A stretch of DNA of 64,000 bases, taken from Lycorma delicatula (taxonomy: Eukaryota > Arthropoda > Insecta > Hemiptera > Fulgoridae). The notes under the pieces were generated by a model. The model was not told the DNA's origin. It saw only the letters and a program-made list of their open reading frames with translations, and did no database searches. The position numbers and the translations under genes were made by a program. Where the stretch lies: contig NC_134465.1 of NCBI RefSeq assembly GCF_047948215.1, forward strand, positions 47,647,946 to 47,711,945. The letters are read 5' to 3'. Shown piece by piece: positions 25,247-36,265 of this stretch (the stretch's first letter is position 1; every line of letters begins with the position of its first letter).

Positions 25247-26166
25247 TGAGGGAAATTTGGAAAGTAACCTCCATTTGGCTATAAATAAAAAACCTACATA
25301 GATAAAAAGACTTTATTATATACAACTTAAAACTACAACTTTTAATTATTTTTCAACATAGTCGCAATTTAAATTAAAGCAGTTGTCATTATTTTCACTA
25401 ATTTACAAATACCTTCTACATAAAATTCATCAGCCTGGGTACCTAGCCAACCTTTCATGGCATTTTGAAGTTGGTTGTTGTCATCCAAGTGCTGCAACGC
25501 AAGCCATTTCTTCATATGAGTAGAGATGAAAATCAATTGGCCCCAAGTCCAGGGTGTAAGGAGATGACCAAAAATTTCCCATTGGAATTGATTCAGAAGC
25601 TCTTGAGTTCTTTGAGTACTGTAAGGATGCATTGTCATCCTTACTGCTGAAATAGCTGCTTACAACGCAAAATGCCACGAAAGGTTGGCTAGATACCCGT
25701 GTGGCTAACCCACCGGGTTGGTCTAGTGGTGAACATGTCTGCCCAAATCAGCTGATTTGGAAGACGAGAGTTCCAACGTTCAAGTCCGAGTAGTCAGTTA
25801 TTTTTACACGGATATGAATACTAGATCGTGGATACCGGTGTTCTTTGGTGGTTGGGTTTCAATTAACCACACATCTCAGGAACGGTTGAACTGAGACTGT
25901 TCATTTACACTCATACATATCATCCTCATTCATCCTCTGAAGTATTATCTGAAAGGTAATTACCGGAGGCTAAACAGGAAAATGAAGAGATACCCAGGTG
26001 GCTGAATTAGTGAAATGCTATGATAAATGGTTGAATTTAAATGGAGACTATGTTGAAAAACAGTTAAAATCTGTAGTTTTAAGTTGTATAAAATAAAATA
26101 TTTTTATCTATGCAAGTTCTTTATTTATAGCCAAACACGAGGTTACTTTCTGAACCGCCCTTGTGT
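25247..26166. mobile_element. Rearranged mariner: two 3' ends in inverted orientation, with SINE insertion
   Basis: Both ends begin with a similar terminal repeat (AAAGTAACCTC near each tip). Similarity continues inward for about 120 bp (GGCTATAAATAAA, ACAACTTAAAACTACA, TTTTTCAACATAGTC), which is the transposase 3' end and stop. The left half (25369-25660) encodes the C-terminal transposase on the minus strand (RTQELLNQFQWEIFGHLL, HMKKWLALQHLDDNNQLQNA). The right half (from about 25664) repeats the same C-terminal segment on the plus strand (ATKGWLDTRVAELVK and NLNGDYVEK), split by the SINE at 25707-25987. The N-terminal half and all catalytic centres are missing. Confidence 0.8.
25707..25987 (+). 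mobile_element. tRNA-derived SINE, with A and B boxes and target-site duplication
   Basis: The head contains a pol III A-box (TGGTCTAGTGG, 25719-25729) and B-box (GTTCAAGTCC, 25778-25787) with tRNA-like spacing. A body shared with 53571-53892 and 12747-12965 follows (ACTAGATCGTGGATACCGG, GTGTTCTTTGGTGGTTGGG, CCGGAGGCTAAACAGGAAAA). The flanks repeat AGATACCC(GT/AG)GTGGCT at 25691-25706 and 25988-26003, a target-site duplication with two differences. It sits inside the rearranged mariner, so it inserted later. Confidence 0.9.
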
Positions 26167-26762
26167 ATATGAAGATAAGATAAATTACTAACAAAAATCT
26201 TTAATTTAATGCTATTATTTCAAGATGAAAATGTTAGAAATCTTCTACAACTCAAAAACATAAGAGCAGCCTCAGTGAATCATTAAAGATAAATTTTAAT
26301 AAAGTTTCTTATCTTTCACTAGAAGATAAGAAACTTATAATTACCTTATAGCTAATTACGAATTCCAAAATTAAATGTTCATCACGTTAAAAACTAAAAG
26401 AAGTACAATTTAAATCTTGAAAATGATAATGCTAAATATTAAATAATGTTTAAAAAAAAAGTTTAAAAAAATATCAAACACAAGAAAAACAAAACAAATG
26501 TATCTACAATGGGAACTGTGATGTTACGCAAGACACATAATAGTCATTCCCAACAATTATTTAATGCTTTAATGAATTCCTTTACATTGAAATCATATAT
26601 GACATTAGAATATACTAAACTATAGTTAAAAATTAATTTTTACGCTCTAGATAATTTAAATGTATTTATTAATAATAATTGTTTTTAACCGCAACAAACT
26701 CTCAAAATAACAATATTTTATTGTAATACGAACATTGAAGGTAATAATAACTTCATATTTAC

Positions 26763-26981
26763 CGGTTCATAAGGAAAAATCATATGATCAGAAATACCAT
26801 ACTTTTCTCTAAACAATGGTTTCTTTTTTAAATCAGTTAGTGCAGCGTAATCATCAGGTGAATCAGAAGGTACACAACTAACAACACCGGTACCCTTATC
26901 TTCTTTTATAGATAACATTGGTAATGTATAAATTCTATCATGTGGTGTCAAAGGTGCACTCACAGCAACACCCAATATATC
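26763..26981 (-). CDS. LARS1: LARS1 exon 7: CP1 editing domain, GTG and SPDD motifs
   Basis: Encodes residues 357-429 (219 bp, phase 0). It contains [37 protein letters not shown] and YAAL, then [14 protein letters not shown]. The GTGVV...SDSPDD block is the second half of the CP1 editing pocket and includes the conserved Asp used in amino-acid discrimination. Editing-site residues therefore appear intact in this gene. The acceptor is TTTTCAG and the donor is GTAAAT. Confidence 0.97.
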
Positions 26982-27727
26982 CTGAAAACAGATAAATATA
27001 GGTTTAACATTAAAAGAATCAGCAAGTAATTTAATATAGCTTAAAATTAAATTCTCAAGATTTATTTTAATTGAACTTTATAAATGTATTTAATTCTATA
27101 ATACAAGTACAAAAATTAAATAAAGTAAAATGTAAAAAGAAAAAATAAACTTACATTAAAGTATATAATAGATATTTTAACAGCAAATAGTAAAAGAAAC
27201 ATTTAAACCAAAGTACATCTGATACAAACATAAGAAGAAAAATAAATACCATATTTGCTCGAATATATGTCAACCCTGAACATAACTGCCCATTTTCAAA
27301 TTTAATTTTCAGAAAAAATTTGGTAGGAATTTTTTTTTACCAAATAAAATTTTATTCACCAACTAGCCACCTGGGCCAAACAGTCCTCTAGAGAGGGAAA
27401 GGGTTATATTTTTATTGTTAAGTGGATTGGGCCGGCTTCACTGCCCCGCCAGTAGTATTTTCGTGGAGTAAATGATTTACATATTGAAGAAAAAATTTAA
27501 ACCATAATTTTTGTAAGATTTTTTTTTTACTGATATTTCATCCATTAGCCATAAATATAATTAAATTAATTAAAGCTTATTTGAACTTATAAACTTGTTA
27601 CCAGCAACACCGTGTGGATGCTGAATAATGTCCCCAAACAATAGAAATAGAGTAAAATACAATACAGTAAAACAAATAAAATATACTACAATACATTACA
27701 GTAGAAAAAATAAAAAGATTATTATCC

Positions 27728-28100
27728 CATGTAGTTAATTAGGTAGTTTATATACTACGTTGTTTGTCTGTCGATTCTCAGCTTGAATGAATAAATTTCA
27801 TGGTAAACCTACTATTGAGCATTCAAAACAACTATTTTCTAACAGTAATCCAGCAGTGTTTAGGGATTGTCCTTGTGATTTGTTGATGGTCATTGTGTAT
27901 GATATTCATACAAATGTTTAAATTGAAATGGAAGATTGGTTGAAATTATTGGAATCGTTGGTATGAAAACCTCTACATTTTTCCAGCAAGAAATGTTAGT
28001 TTCTACAATATTTCTTGATAGATTTTTTTCATATATAGTCAAGTGACAATGCAAAGTTTCAGTGGCTTCAGATTCCAATGGACCAATGGTGTTGTGCCGG
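27728..28100 (-). pseudogene. Helitron/Pif1-type helicase C-terminal remnant
   Basis: Minus strand, reading from high to low coordinates: LESEATETLHCHLTIYEK, LSRNIVETNIS, VFIPTIPIISTNLPFQFKHL, a frame change, then MTINKSQGQSLNTAG and, near the end, QTNNVVYKLPN before a stop. The FIPxIP...LPFQFKR...TINKSQGQ...NVVY order is the last third of the Pif1-like helicase of Helitrons. It is frameshifted, so a remnant. It lies within the pogo-like element. Confidence 0.75.
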
Positions 28101-28344
28101 GCGGCTGCACACAGTTCCTGCTACACGCAGTCTATTGTCAATTAATTTACAGATTATTTAATTTAATTTCTAAGAGTAGATCATTTTTTATTTATTTTTT
28201 TTAGCCAGGAATATAATCAAATTAATTAAAACTTAATTTCGACTTATATACATCTTGTAGTCCTGAATATTGACCCTTTAAGACTTCGATTTTAGATGTT
28301 AAGTAATGTGACCACTAGGCAATGACAAACATATAGAAGATAAT

Positions 28345-28350
<6 letters not shown>

Positions 28351-28398
<48 letters not shown>
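28351..28398. repeat. (TA)n microsatellite
   Basis: Uninterrupted TA run inside the pogo-like element. Confidence 0.95.
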
Positions 28399-28401
<3 letters not shown>

Positions 28402-29187
28402 TGCCAAATTGTGAAAAAAAGGGTTGTTTAGTTATAACTTTTGAATTTTTGTTTTAAAACTATCCTGAAAGTGTGGATATGGGCCCTGTAAAGTCTGGTT
28501 AATGTATGTTTAATATTGCAGGAGCAAAACAGTTAAAGACAGAATTGGTATAATTTTTTATATATATAGATAAGAAATTAATTTTAAAATTTGCAATATA
28601 AAATTAAATAATACAAAAATACTTGTTTAAATTTTACATCTAAATAGAATCATAATAAAATGTAAAATTGTGTAAAAGATTTTTGTTTTAAAATAAATAA
28701 TAATGATAATTTTTTAATTGTTTTCTGATATTTTCATGAAAAATTCCATTAAAAAATTCACTCACAATACCTGAACACTTGAACTGACACTATAATCATC
28801 ACTACTGCCATCTGAAAATAAAATGTTGCTTTCATTATTTGATTCTTCCTCCCACAGAATATTATCTTTGGTTCTACCTAATGCAACATTTTTTAAGTCC
28901 TTGTCTAATGCTATATGGTGTTATCGAGCTCCATGACTTAATAATCCACTCACATAATCTCACAGAAGGTTTTTTTTATTCTTCCGGCAGGAGTTAGCTG
29001 ATGACTATTGCTTCACATTCAAAAATTACTATACTGTATTACGTCCCCCATCATGAATATTGAAATGAGAATAAACTACAAAACAACTTAAAAGACTGTC
29101 AAATCCAAATGAAGGTCAACCCCCCCCCCCTGCATTTTATAAGAGAAAATTTAGGAAATAACCTTGACTATATTTGGGCAAGTACAG

Positions 29188-30081
29188 TATATTTTACATT
29201 TGGTAAAAGCAGAAGATTGAAAAGTAATAGCACTAAAAAAATTAAGAAGAATACTGCAGATTAAAAAAAAACAACCATTTGAAAGGAATTCACATTATTA
29301 AATGCTAAAGAATATTATAAGGAAGAGAGTATAACAGTAACACTGCTGTCATAAGTGAGCTATTTTAGAATAGAAAATCTTAAAAACCATATGATAAAAC
29401 TTATAAACCAATTACATAACAATTACAGTACTTAATAACACTAATAAAGTTTAATTTATAATTGAACTTTTCAATACAATATTATTTAATTAAAAAAAGT
29501 TCGTTTGTAATAAAGATTATATCCAAAACCTTACTTTTACTTTGTTCTTAGTAGCACGATACAAAATTCCATAACTTTTTTAAGCATTCATACAGAAAAT
29601 TAGTAATCTATGTTATTTAAGAATTAAAATTTAAAAAAAGAAATTTTGTCAGTGAATTTCATCAAGGTGGCAAAAAAATAAAACACCCAAACACTATGTC
29701 AACTGTTAGTAAAGAACAAAATTTTTTTTTAGCATCAAACTAGAAACTGATAACATTGTAATGGTTGTACATAATACATAAATTTAACAATAAATAGGAT
29801 GAAAAAAAGTTGTGAAAGAAAGAACGTTTATTAAAACTGGTGAGAAATTTAATCGTCAGTTAAAAAAAAAGAAAAGTTGCACTTTATAAATGTAGAAGAA
29901 AACACCTCATACTTTTTATAACCATTTTGCAGTTTGTGAGAAATAGATAATAAAAATTGATTAAAAACATTATTAAAGTAAAATTAATTCCTTAAGATTT
30001 CATGATATCATCACACAGAATAGTTTAGAAATTAAATAAAAAAAGTAATAAAGGGATGAATCAATTTATAAAAATTAATAC
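29188..30081. other. AT-rich LARS1 intron, no gene seen
   Basis: No exon or transposon motif recognised. Confidence 0.4.
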
Positions 30082-30307
30082 CTGTCCGGTCAACTCAACA
30101 ACGATCTCATATTTTCCTTCAACTTCAGTAAAACCCTGATAAGACATATTACGGGCAGCACGTGCAGTACATATAAATATATCATTTGAAATAGTTTTAA
30201 AACCGATATATTTCATATCAGGACGCAACCAACAGTTGGTTTGACCATACATTGTTTCTGGACGAAGAGTTGCTGCTACCAGATATGTAGGTTGTTCAAC
30301 AAATGCA
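30082..30307 (-). CDS. LARS1: LARS1 exon 6: CP1 editing domain, threonine-rich part
   Basis: Encodes residues 281-356 (226 bp; its first base completes the codon split by the previous intron). It holds the editing-site segment [18 protein letters not shown], including the threonine-rich TLRPET region. [11 protein letters not shown] is a hallmark of the CP1 domain, which hydrolyses mischarged Ile/Val/norvaline-tRNA-Leu in this family. [27 protein letters not shown] and VVELTGQ follow. The acceptor is TTTCAG and the donor is GTATTA. Confidence 0.97.
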
Positions 30308-31634
30308 CTGAAAAAATAAAAATTTACAAATTCATTAAATCTAGTTCTATTTATTTCAATGATTTCAATCTGTATCATAAATACGCATTATGTGCATCAA
30401 GTTTTCTCAACTACAGTGTACAGTACAAAACCACCCAACTGCCAATGTTATTTTATGAAACACCTCAAGGTACACACACAACTAATATTATGAATTTTGT
30501 TTTTTAATTATTGAACAACCTGCTTTGGAGGAATACAATTTTATTTTCCTGTGGTTTTCCTGATGATTCAATAATACATGTCATTGTGCAAAAATTAGTG
30601 AAAAAATGAATCTCCTTCCCAAAACATTTTCCCTAAAGGTATAAGTACCAATAGACTTAAATTTATTTAATAATGGATATCACTTATTTGTAAGACTGAC
30701 TACAAACACGTATTCCTTACAATGATCTCAGCAAAAATAAATTAAATTTTACATAGCAGCTATCAATTTATATAAGAATTACTATCATTTATTATGAACT
30801 AATCAACAAATAAAAAAGAGTATTTTAGGAAACTGAATCAATTATGGTTAGGTATGGTTCATGAAGTAGTGGATTTCTTTGGATACATATGAGTAGTACA
30901 CTGGAAGGAAGATAACCTAGAGAAAATGGTCAGGGAAAAATTTAAACAAAAATTTTGGGAAGATAAGTGATGCAATGTTAGACCAAGTGGAAAAGAAAAC
31001 AAACAGAATGCTGGGCCAATTAATCTGAGAAGGATAAGACTTCAAACACTCCTTTTTTTTAAAAATAACAGCAGAGAGCTATTGGATCCATGTAAAACAA
31101 TCCTCAGGTTCAATTTCTTATAAAATTTTCAGTTTACAAAAATGAAAATGCAGATCCTGACGGGTGAACAAGGATCATGTGAAAGAACAATCAGGTATTT
31201 GCAAAACTGTAGCATGTGGCTGAGCAAATCTTTTTTTCTGGATTATGCAAGACAACAGCATGAATATTTTTAATCATTTCTGGGATCTGCACAATCCTTT
31301 CATCCCTACTTGTTTGTGAATACAAGTTTGTAATTGTACAAAATTAGAGTATTAAGATATCTTCTAAATAATTCAAACTTTAATGATCTGAACAAAGTGT
31401 GATAGTCCAAATTATTCAATATCAACAGTGAATATAAAATAAATAAATTCAAGTTGGCTAATTAGAATCAATCTTTGAACAAACTTATTACCAACTGATT
31501 TGACTGATTCTTTATTTCTTTAATGCAAGACATTTAATATCATTTATTTTCTTTCTCTATTATTTATTTATTGCTTTTTTGAAGGGGATTCGTTTAATAT
31601 TACAACATAAACATAATTGGAATAAAATACTAAC
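30308..31634. other. LARS1 intron, no gene seen
   Basis: A moderately GC-richer patch at 30840-31300 lacks any motif I can name. The rest is AT-rich intron. Confidence 0.35.
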
Positions 31635-31879
31635 CTTAATTTACAAGGATAAGGTTCGAGAACTTTCATTTTAATTAGAGTATATTCTTGAGGACCAACA
31701 CCTTCACCAGTTGATCTATCATGATCCATACAAGGTTGATTATCACGAGGTGAAAATATGGTGTATCTTTTGCCAAATTTAACTTTATTTGCCGCTTTTA
31801 AACGTAAAAATTGCCACCTTACAAAACTATCAAAATATGGATTTGCATCAGTAGTAATAAATGTTCTTCTCCAATCAAT
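31635..31879 (-). CDS. LARS1: LARS1 exon 5: catalytic core leading to the CP1 insertion
   Basis: Encodes residues 200-281 (245 bp; enters in phase 0, leaves after two bases of a codon). Conserved blocks include [40 protein letters not shown] and [17 protein letters not shown]. They run into the hinge before the CP1 editing insertion. The acceptor is TTGTAG and the donor is GTTAGT. Confidence 0.96.
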
Positions 31880-32852
31880 CTACAATTAAAGTCAAATAAA
31901 AATCAATTAAAGATAAAATTTATTACCATAGAATTATTTTATATAATAGTTAAAACTTATAACGTAACCTTGAGGATAACAACTCTTTTGCTTCCAATGC
32001 ACATAAAATTAAATTATATGAAGATTATGTGACACCTTTTACTTAATAAGAGACTTACTTGAAAGATTCCTTCACCTTTACATAAGAGGTTGGCAGTTCC
32101 AACAACCATACTTCAATGTAATTCACACCGCCGTGAGATATAACACACATTTATAACACAAATGTAATTTCTTGAAAGAGAATAATCTTCTGTACAACCA
32201 ATATTCCCCGAAAAGATCGCCACAGAATTAATAGCGTACGAGCAAATGAGAAGAGAATATAAGGATGCATTGAAAAGTAATGTTCATGCATAGTTATCTT
32301 AATAAAGAGATAAAAACAACCAAAGGAAATTTTTTTTATATGCATATATATATATATATATATACACTTACTTTTTTTTTATATACATCTATACACTTAT
32401 TTTTTTCAACACAATAATCATTTAACTGTACTAAAGACTAAAGAAAATTTAACAAAAATGGTACTTGAAAAGTGACAGAATATGTCTAATTAATAATTTA
32501 ATAAAACTTTATACTTTATTAACTTCTGAAATATGGCAATAATAAAAAATGATTTTGATAAATATTTTTGCCTTATGAAAAATTATTGAAATCATAAAAA
32601 TAATTAAAGAATTATACAGATACTTCAATAATAAAATATGAAAAACAACTAATTATTCTGCTGCAATTAAAAATAGCTTGTAATAAAAATAGTTCATTTT
32701 TACGATAGATGTATCATATACATAAGCTTAAAAATGGTGCAGCATTAATTGTTAAAAAAAAATTGCAGTGATAAAATAATTAATGATTAAAATATAAACA
32801 CAGATAAATCAACAACTACATAACTAAACAATTAATATGAATATATACATAC
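31880..32852. other. LARS1 intron with short (TA)n run
   Basis: Contains a TA microsatellite at 32344-32365; nothing else recognised. Confidence 0.45.
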
Positions 32853-33014
32853 ATGCAGTCCAATATTACGTAAATCTTGTACAGCAAGCGGTGGAAAATG
32901 ATCAAGCCAATAATGTTCATCAGCAAATTTCATTATTTCATCTGGTTCAACACCAAGACTTTCCATAATATGCCACTGATATTTAGCAGAACCAGTTTTT
33001 GCAACTGCTTTACT
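32853..33014 (-). CDS. LARS1: LARS1 exon 4
   Basis: Encodes residues 146-199 (162 bp, phase 0). It continues the catalytic domain with [19 protein letters not shown] and [19 protein letters not shown]. Two overlapping AG dinucleotides sit at the acceptor (TAGAG). Only the upstream one keeps the frame and the expected Ser-Lys-Ala start, so I chose it. The donor is GTATGT. Confidence 0.95.
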
Positions 33015-33718
33015 CTAAAATTTAAAAAAAGTAATTTTAAATTATAGAAACACTATCATACCCAGTGATACATTTTTATGCTGCAGTGATAAGTATACTA
33101 CTACAAAAGCAAAATATAGTTTTTTCTCAATTTTTCCCATAAAGATATCTTCTTAGTCATAGAACTACTGAATTCTTTAGAATTTTTTTAATAAAATTAT
33201 AAATCAAAGTAAAAATGTTTCCTGACTTTTTTCCCTCTGTTTACAATGATTCCAATCATACAAATGGTAAATTCTGTCTGCTACAATTTTTGTGGCAATG
33301 CACAATGATTGGATTGGATCTTATCATTTATCTGTCTATGTACATTTTCCCACAGATTGAACCAATTTAATCAAATCAAATGAATGAAAAACAATCAAAT
33401 ATTCATCCTTGACTAAAGATAAGAACAAAATAATAATAATTAAATTAAAAATACGAAGGAAATAACTGAAATCAACCTGTTTATGTAACCTGGTAAATTC
33501 ATAGAAAAAAGGCTTATTGTGACTTGGTTTATACATTATAGAGAGTTAGCAGCATTATATTACTTGTGTGGGGCAGTTGATATGAATTTCATTTGCTTGA
33601 CTGAAAGTTTAAAATTGAAGAAGACACAATCAAATTTTTTCAAGAGCCTCATGTTCTGCATAAGGTGCAAAAATGTATAATAGTACTGTACATTTATAAT
33701 CATCAGTGATGAAACGGT

Positions 33719-34410
33719 ATGAAAACAGTTTATTCACACTGTTGTGAGTATAAAAAATACAACAGAACACATATCTATCACAATCAAAACTACTGTTTCA
33801 TAAAATATTGTTATTTTATTTTTACTAATTGCCAGTCACAAAAATTTATCACCATAGAATTTTACAAACAAAAACTTGAGATTAATGTGTCCACAAAAAT
33901 AGATTACAATAATTATATGCGTGAAGTGGCAGACGATTACTTCTTGAAAAATCTAATTCAAATCAGTAGCCCTGGCATCGCAGGAGAAATTGACAAGAGA
34001 TTATTTTCTCAAAGAAAAAATCATGTTGGCCATCAACTTCCTGAAAAGAGAGGTTTTGGCGGCTTTTGTAGGGAAAGTAAAAATATTCTTTGGTGGGTGC
34101 GAATTGTTTGGTCAGCTAAGCAATTGTTAATTATAACTTGGTAATTTATTTTACCCGGCACAACCGTAATATCGGACGAGTGAAAGGTCTATAATCAATC
34201 ACTAAACGTAGGTTATGAACATAAAACAGTGACAAGTACAATTTTGCTGAGCTTGAAATGTACACATCAGGCAATGACTGACTTGTACCTATGCAAGTTT
34301 ACGTGCCGTTACTGACTCAAGGGCAACGACTTATTTAAAAGAATATTTCATGCTATTGTGTCTGATTGGCCAGAATAAAAGTTAGTTTATGGTCTTTTTA
34401 ATCCTTTGTT
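33719..34410 (+). pseudogene. Merlin (IS1595-like DDE) transposase remnant
   Basis: An open stretch to 34144 encodes YNNYMREVADDYFLKNLIQI, then GEIDKRLFSQRKNHVGHQLP and RGFGGFCRESKN. This is the region around the first catalytic Asp (EID) of Merlin/IS1595-type transposases. After a break, LPGTTVISDE (about 34150-34180) is the second catalytic block and GYEHKTV plus a THQ-like segment follow. Lys replaces the usual acidic/Glu residue after EID. Frames are broken and no inverted ends were found, so this is a dead fragment. It is the only non-mariner, non-pogo cut-and-paste family I see here. Confidence 0.75.
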
Positions 34411-34739
34411 AAAATTGTAAAAATTTGATGTAGACAGATAATCGAAAAGATTCTAATGATTGAACAATGGTTACTGAAGTACACGTTTTATCATTAATAA
34501 TAGAATTAAATGATAAATACCCAAACCCAATCAATACAAAATAAAAACTTTAATAATAAAATGTATTTATATTTTATCAAAGTCTTATACACAGATTTGA
34601 AATCGAGGGTTATTTTATTTTTGGGATGTTATATTTTTGAATGGTATTTTGTTTTAGTGCACTTTGCACTCTTTCAGGATTGCAAAAACTTCAATACCCT
34701 TCCGATATTTAAAGATACACAAAAATCACATTAATATGT

Positions 34740-35478
34740 GATACTAAATTGTACTTCATGTCCGAAGCATAAGGAAAAAGCTCAATAAAACAAATTGAAA
34801 ATCTAAGTTATAAAAACATAAAATTTCAACTTTACAGTAAATCATAGATGCATTAAATTTGCTATGATACTTTTCCACATAATCACCTCTTAAGTTCAAG
34901 CATTTGTCAAATTGTGTCACTTGTGTATTGTGTTGTCAAACAAACCTACTGCCAGTCCATTAAGTCACTCACCAACAGCCGTCTTCATAGTGCCATCACG
35001 TTTATATGACAGAGATCATGAACATACAGGAAATTTATCACTAAGTTTATTTATCATAAAACATTGGTTCTCTTTATATCTTTGTCAATCTGCTCTTTCA
35101 GCTGTTCAGTAATGAGATTAAGGCATCCTGACCAAGGCTTATCATGAACAGATGTTCTCCCTGCCATAAATAAGGACACAATTTCCTTACATTTCTTTCA
35201 TTCATTACACTGTCACCATATACAGCAGTAACCTGATGATGAATTTCCACAAGATTAACAACTTGTGCATTCAAAAATATATGATCAATCATATCACAGT
35301 AGGCAGGATTTTCGATTCTTTTATTCATTACAAGTACACACAAAATCACTCAACGTTACAGTACAACTACAAAATTGCTAGCAAAACAACAATTGACATC
35401 AACTGGTCTTGACCCACTGTTGTGAATCAAACTCCATGCATCAAATGATTCCTACTTTCTGGACAACTTTGTATCATA
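34740..35478 (-). mobile_element. mariner, internally deleted
   Basis: Minus-strand N-terminal domain at 35098-35349 (IENPAYCDMIDHIFLNAQ, VYGDSVMNERNVRK) and the C-terminal end at about 34860-34910 (DKCLNLRGDYVEKYHS) are joined with the catalytic middle missing. The outer sequences near 34742 (GATACTAAATTGTAC) and 35470 (complement of GATACAAAGTTGTCC) look like inverted repeats. It cannot encode a transposase, so it is a non-autonomous derivative. Confidence 0.75.
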
Positions 35479-35777
35479 CTTTTAACTATATTGTCCAATT
35501 TTATACAATTTAACATGATTTTTTTGTGTAAAATTTAGTTTTTTTTGTGCATTTAATTAGTAGATAAAGATTTGCAGGAAAAAAACACCACCTCAATTAA
35601 TAAATGAATCAATTGAGTATGGTGTCTTTGGTATCTGGATCTAAACAATGAGGGGATATAATCAATTTTTCATATCTTGAGTTCTGGAAGATACAAATAT
35701 AATAATACATTTTAAAAAGGAATATAGACAAATATAATAAATACTTAATATCTTATTATTATATAACAAAAAAATAC

Positions 35778-35987
35778 CTTTTTTCCTTTACTTTTATCCT
35801 TCATTACAACATCATCTTTCACTTCAATTATAGTATCCTCTTCTTTAGGAAACACTGGTGGAAAACCGTAAGTCTCAATTTCCCTTTTTAATTTATCTGC
35901 ACAAGCTTTTATAGGCATACCAGTACCATGAAAACCGAATGGAAAAAGTACTCTCTTTCCTTTCAAACGTTGATAACGAGCTGCAAA
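35778..35987 (-). CDS. LARS1: LARS1 exon 3: Rossmann-fold catalytic core
   Basis: Encodes residues 76-145 (210 bp, phase 0 at both ends). It starts [11 protein letters not shown] and contains the family block [17 protein letters not shown] charged, lysine-rich stretch (KDKSKGKK) follows, as in animal LARS1 proteins. The acceptor is TTTCAG and the donor is GTATTT. The flanking intron to the left holds a (TA)n microsatellite outside the exon; the intron to the right carries a 1.3-kb mariner relic and an R1-like LINE fragment. Confidence 0.96.
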
Positions 35988-36164
35988 CTGAAAGAGATTA
36001 AAAAATGAATGGAACAAATGTCCACTACAATCCTACTGAAATGTAGTATTTTAAAACTCCAGTTCTAGATATAATGCAAATGTCTAATGTTTTCTATCAG
36101 TAATAAAAATAAAATGAAAATAATGTATATTATTAATCTATTACACGGAACTTAATATTCATCC

Positions 36165-36167
<3 letters not shown>

Positions 36168-36214
<47 letters not shown>
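36168..36214. repeat. (TA)n microsatellite
   Basis: Uninterrupted TA run, followed by the ACTGAAATTAATCTTTTTAA tract also seen near 23165. Confidence 0.95.
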
Positions 36215-36217
<3 letters not shown>

Positions 36218-36265
36218 ACTGAAATTAATCTTTTTAAAATTCATTTAAATATATACATATATATA

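Larger units (their letters stand above)
27249..29187 (-). mobile_element. pogo/Tigger-like DNA transposon, mostly gutted
   Basis: Imperfect inverted ends (left starts CCATATTTGCTCGAATATAT; the right is the complement of CTGTACTTGCCCAAATATA) are each flanked by TA, 1939 bp apart. On the minus strand near 28760-28920, ALDKDLKNVALGRTKDNILW and EEESNNESNILF-SDGSSDD form the acidic C-terminal tail seen in pogo/Tigger/Jerky-type transposases. The rest of the transposase is missing, and foreign sequence (helicase fragment, (TA)n) occupies the interior. Confidence 0.65.

Noticed and set aside
25719..25787. A and B boxes that look like a tRNA gene (also at 47901-47969 and 53581-53677)
   Set aside because: No proper acceptor stem by eye, and in two copies a conserved SINE body and target duplications follow; they are SINE heads.
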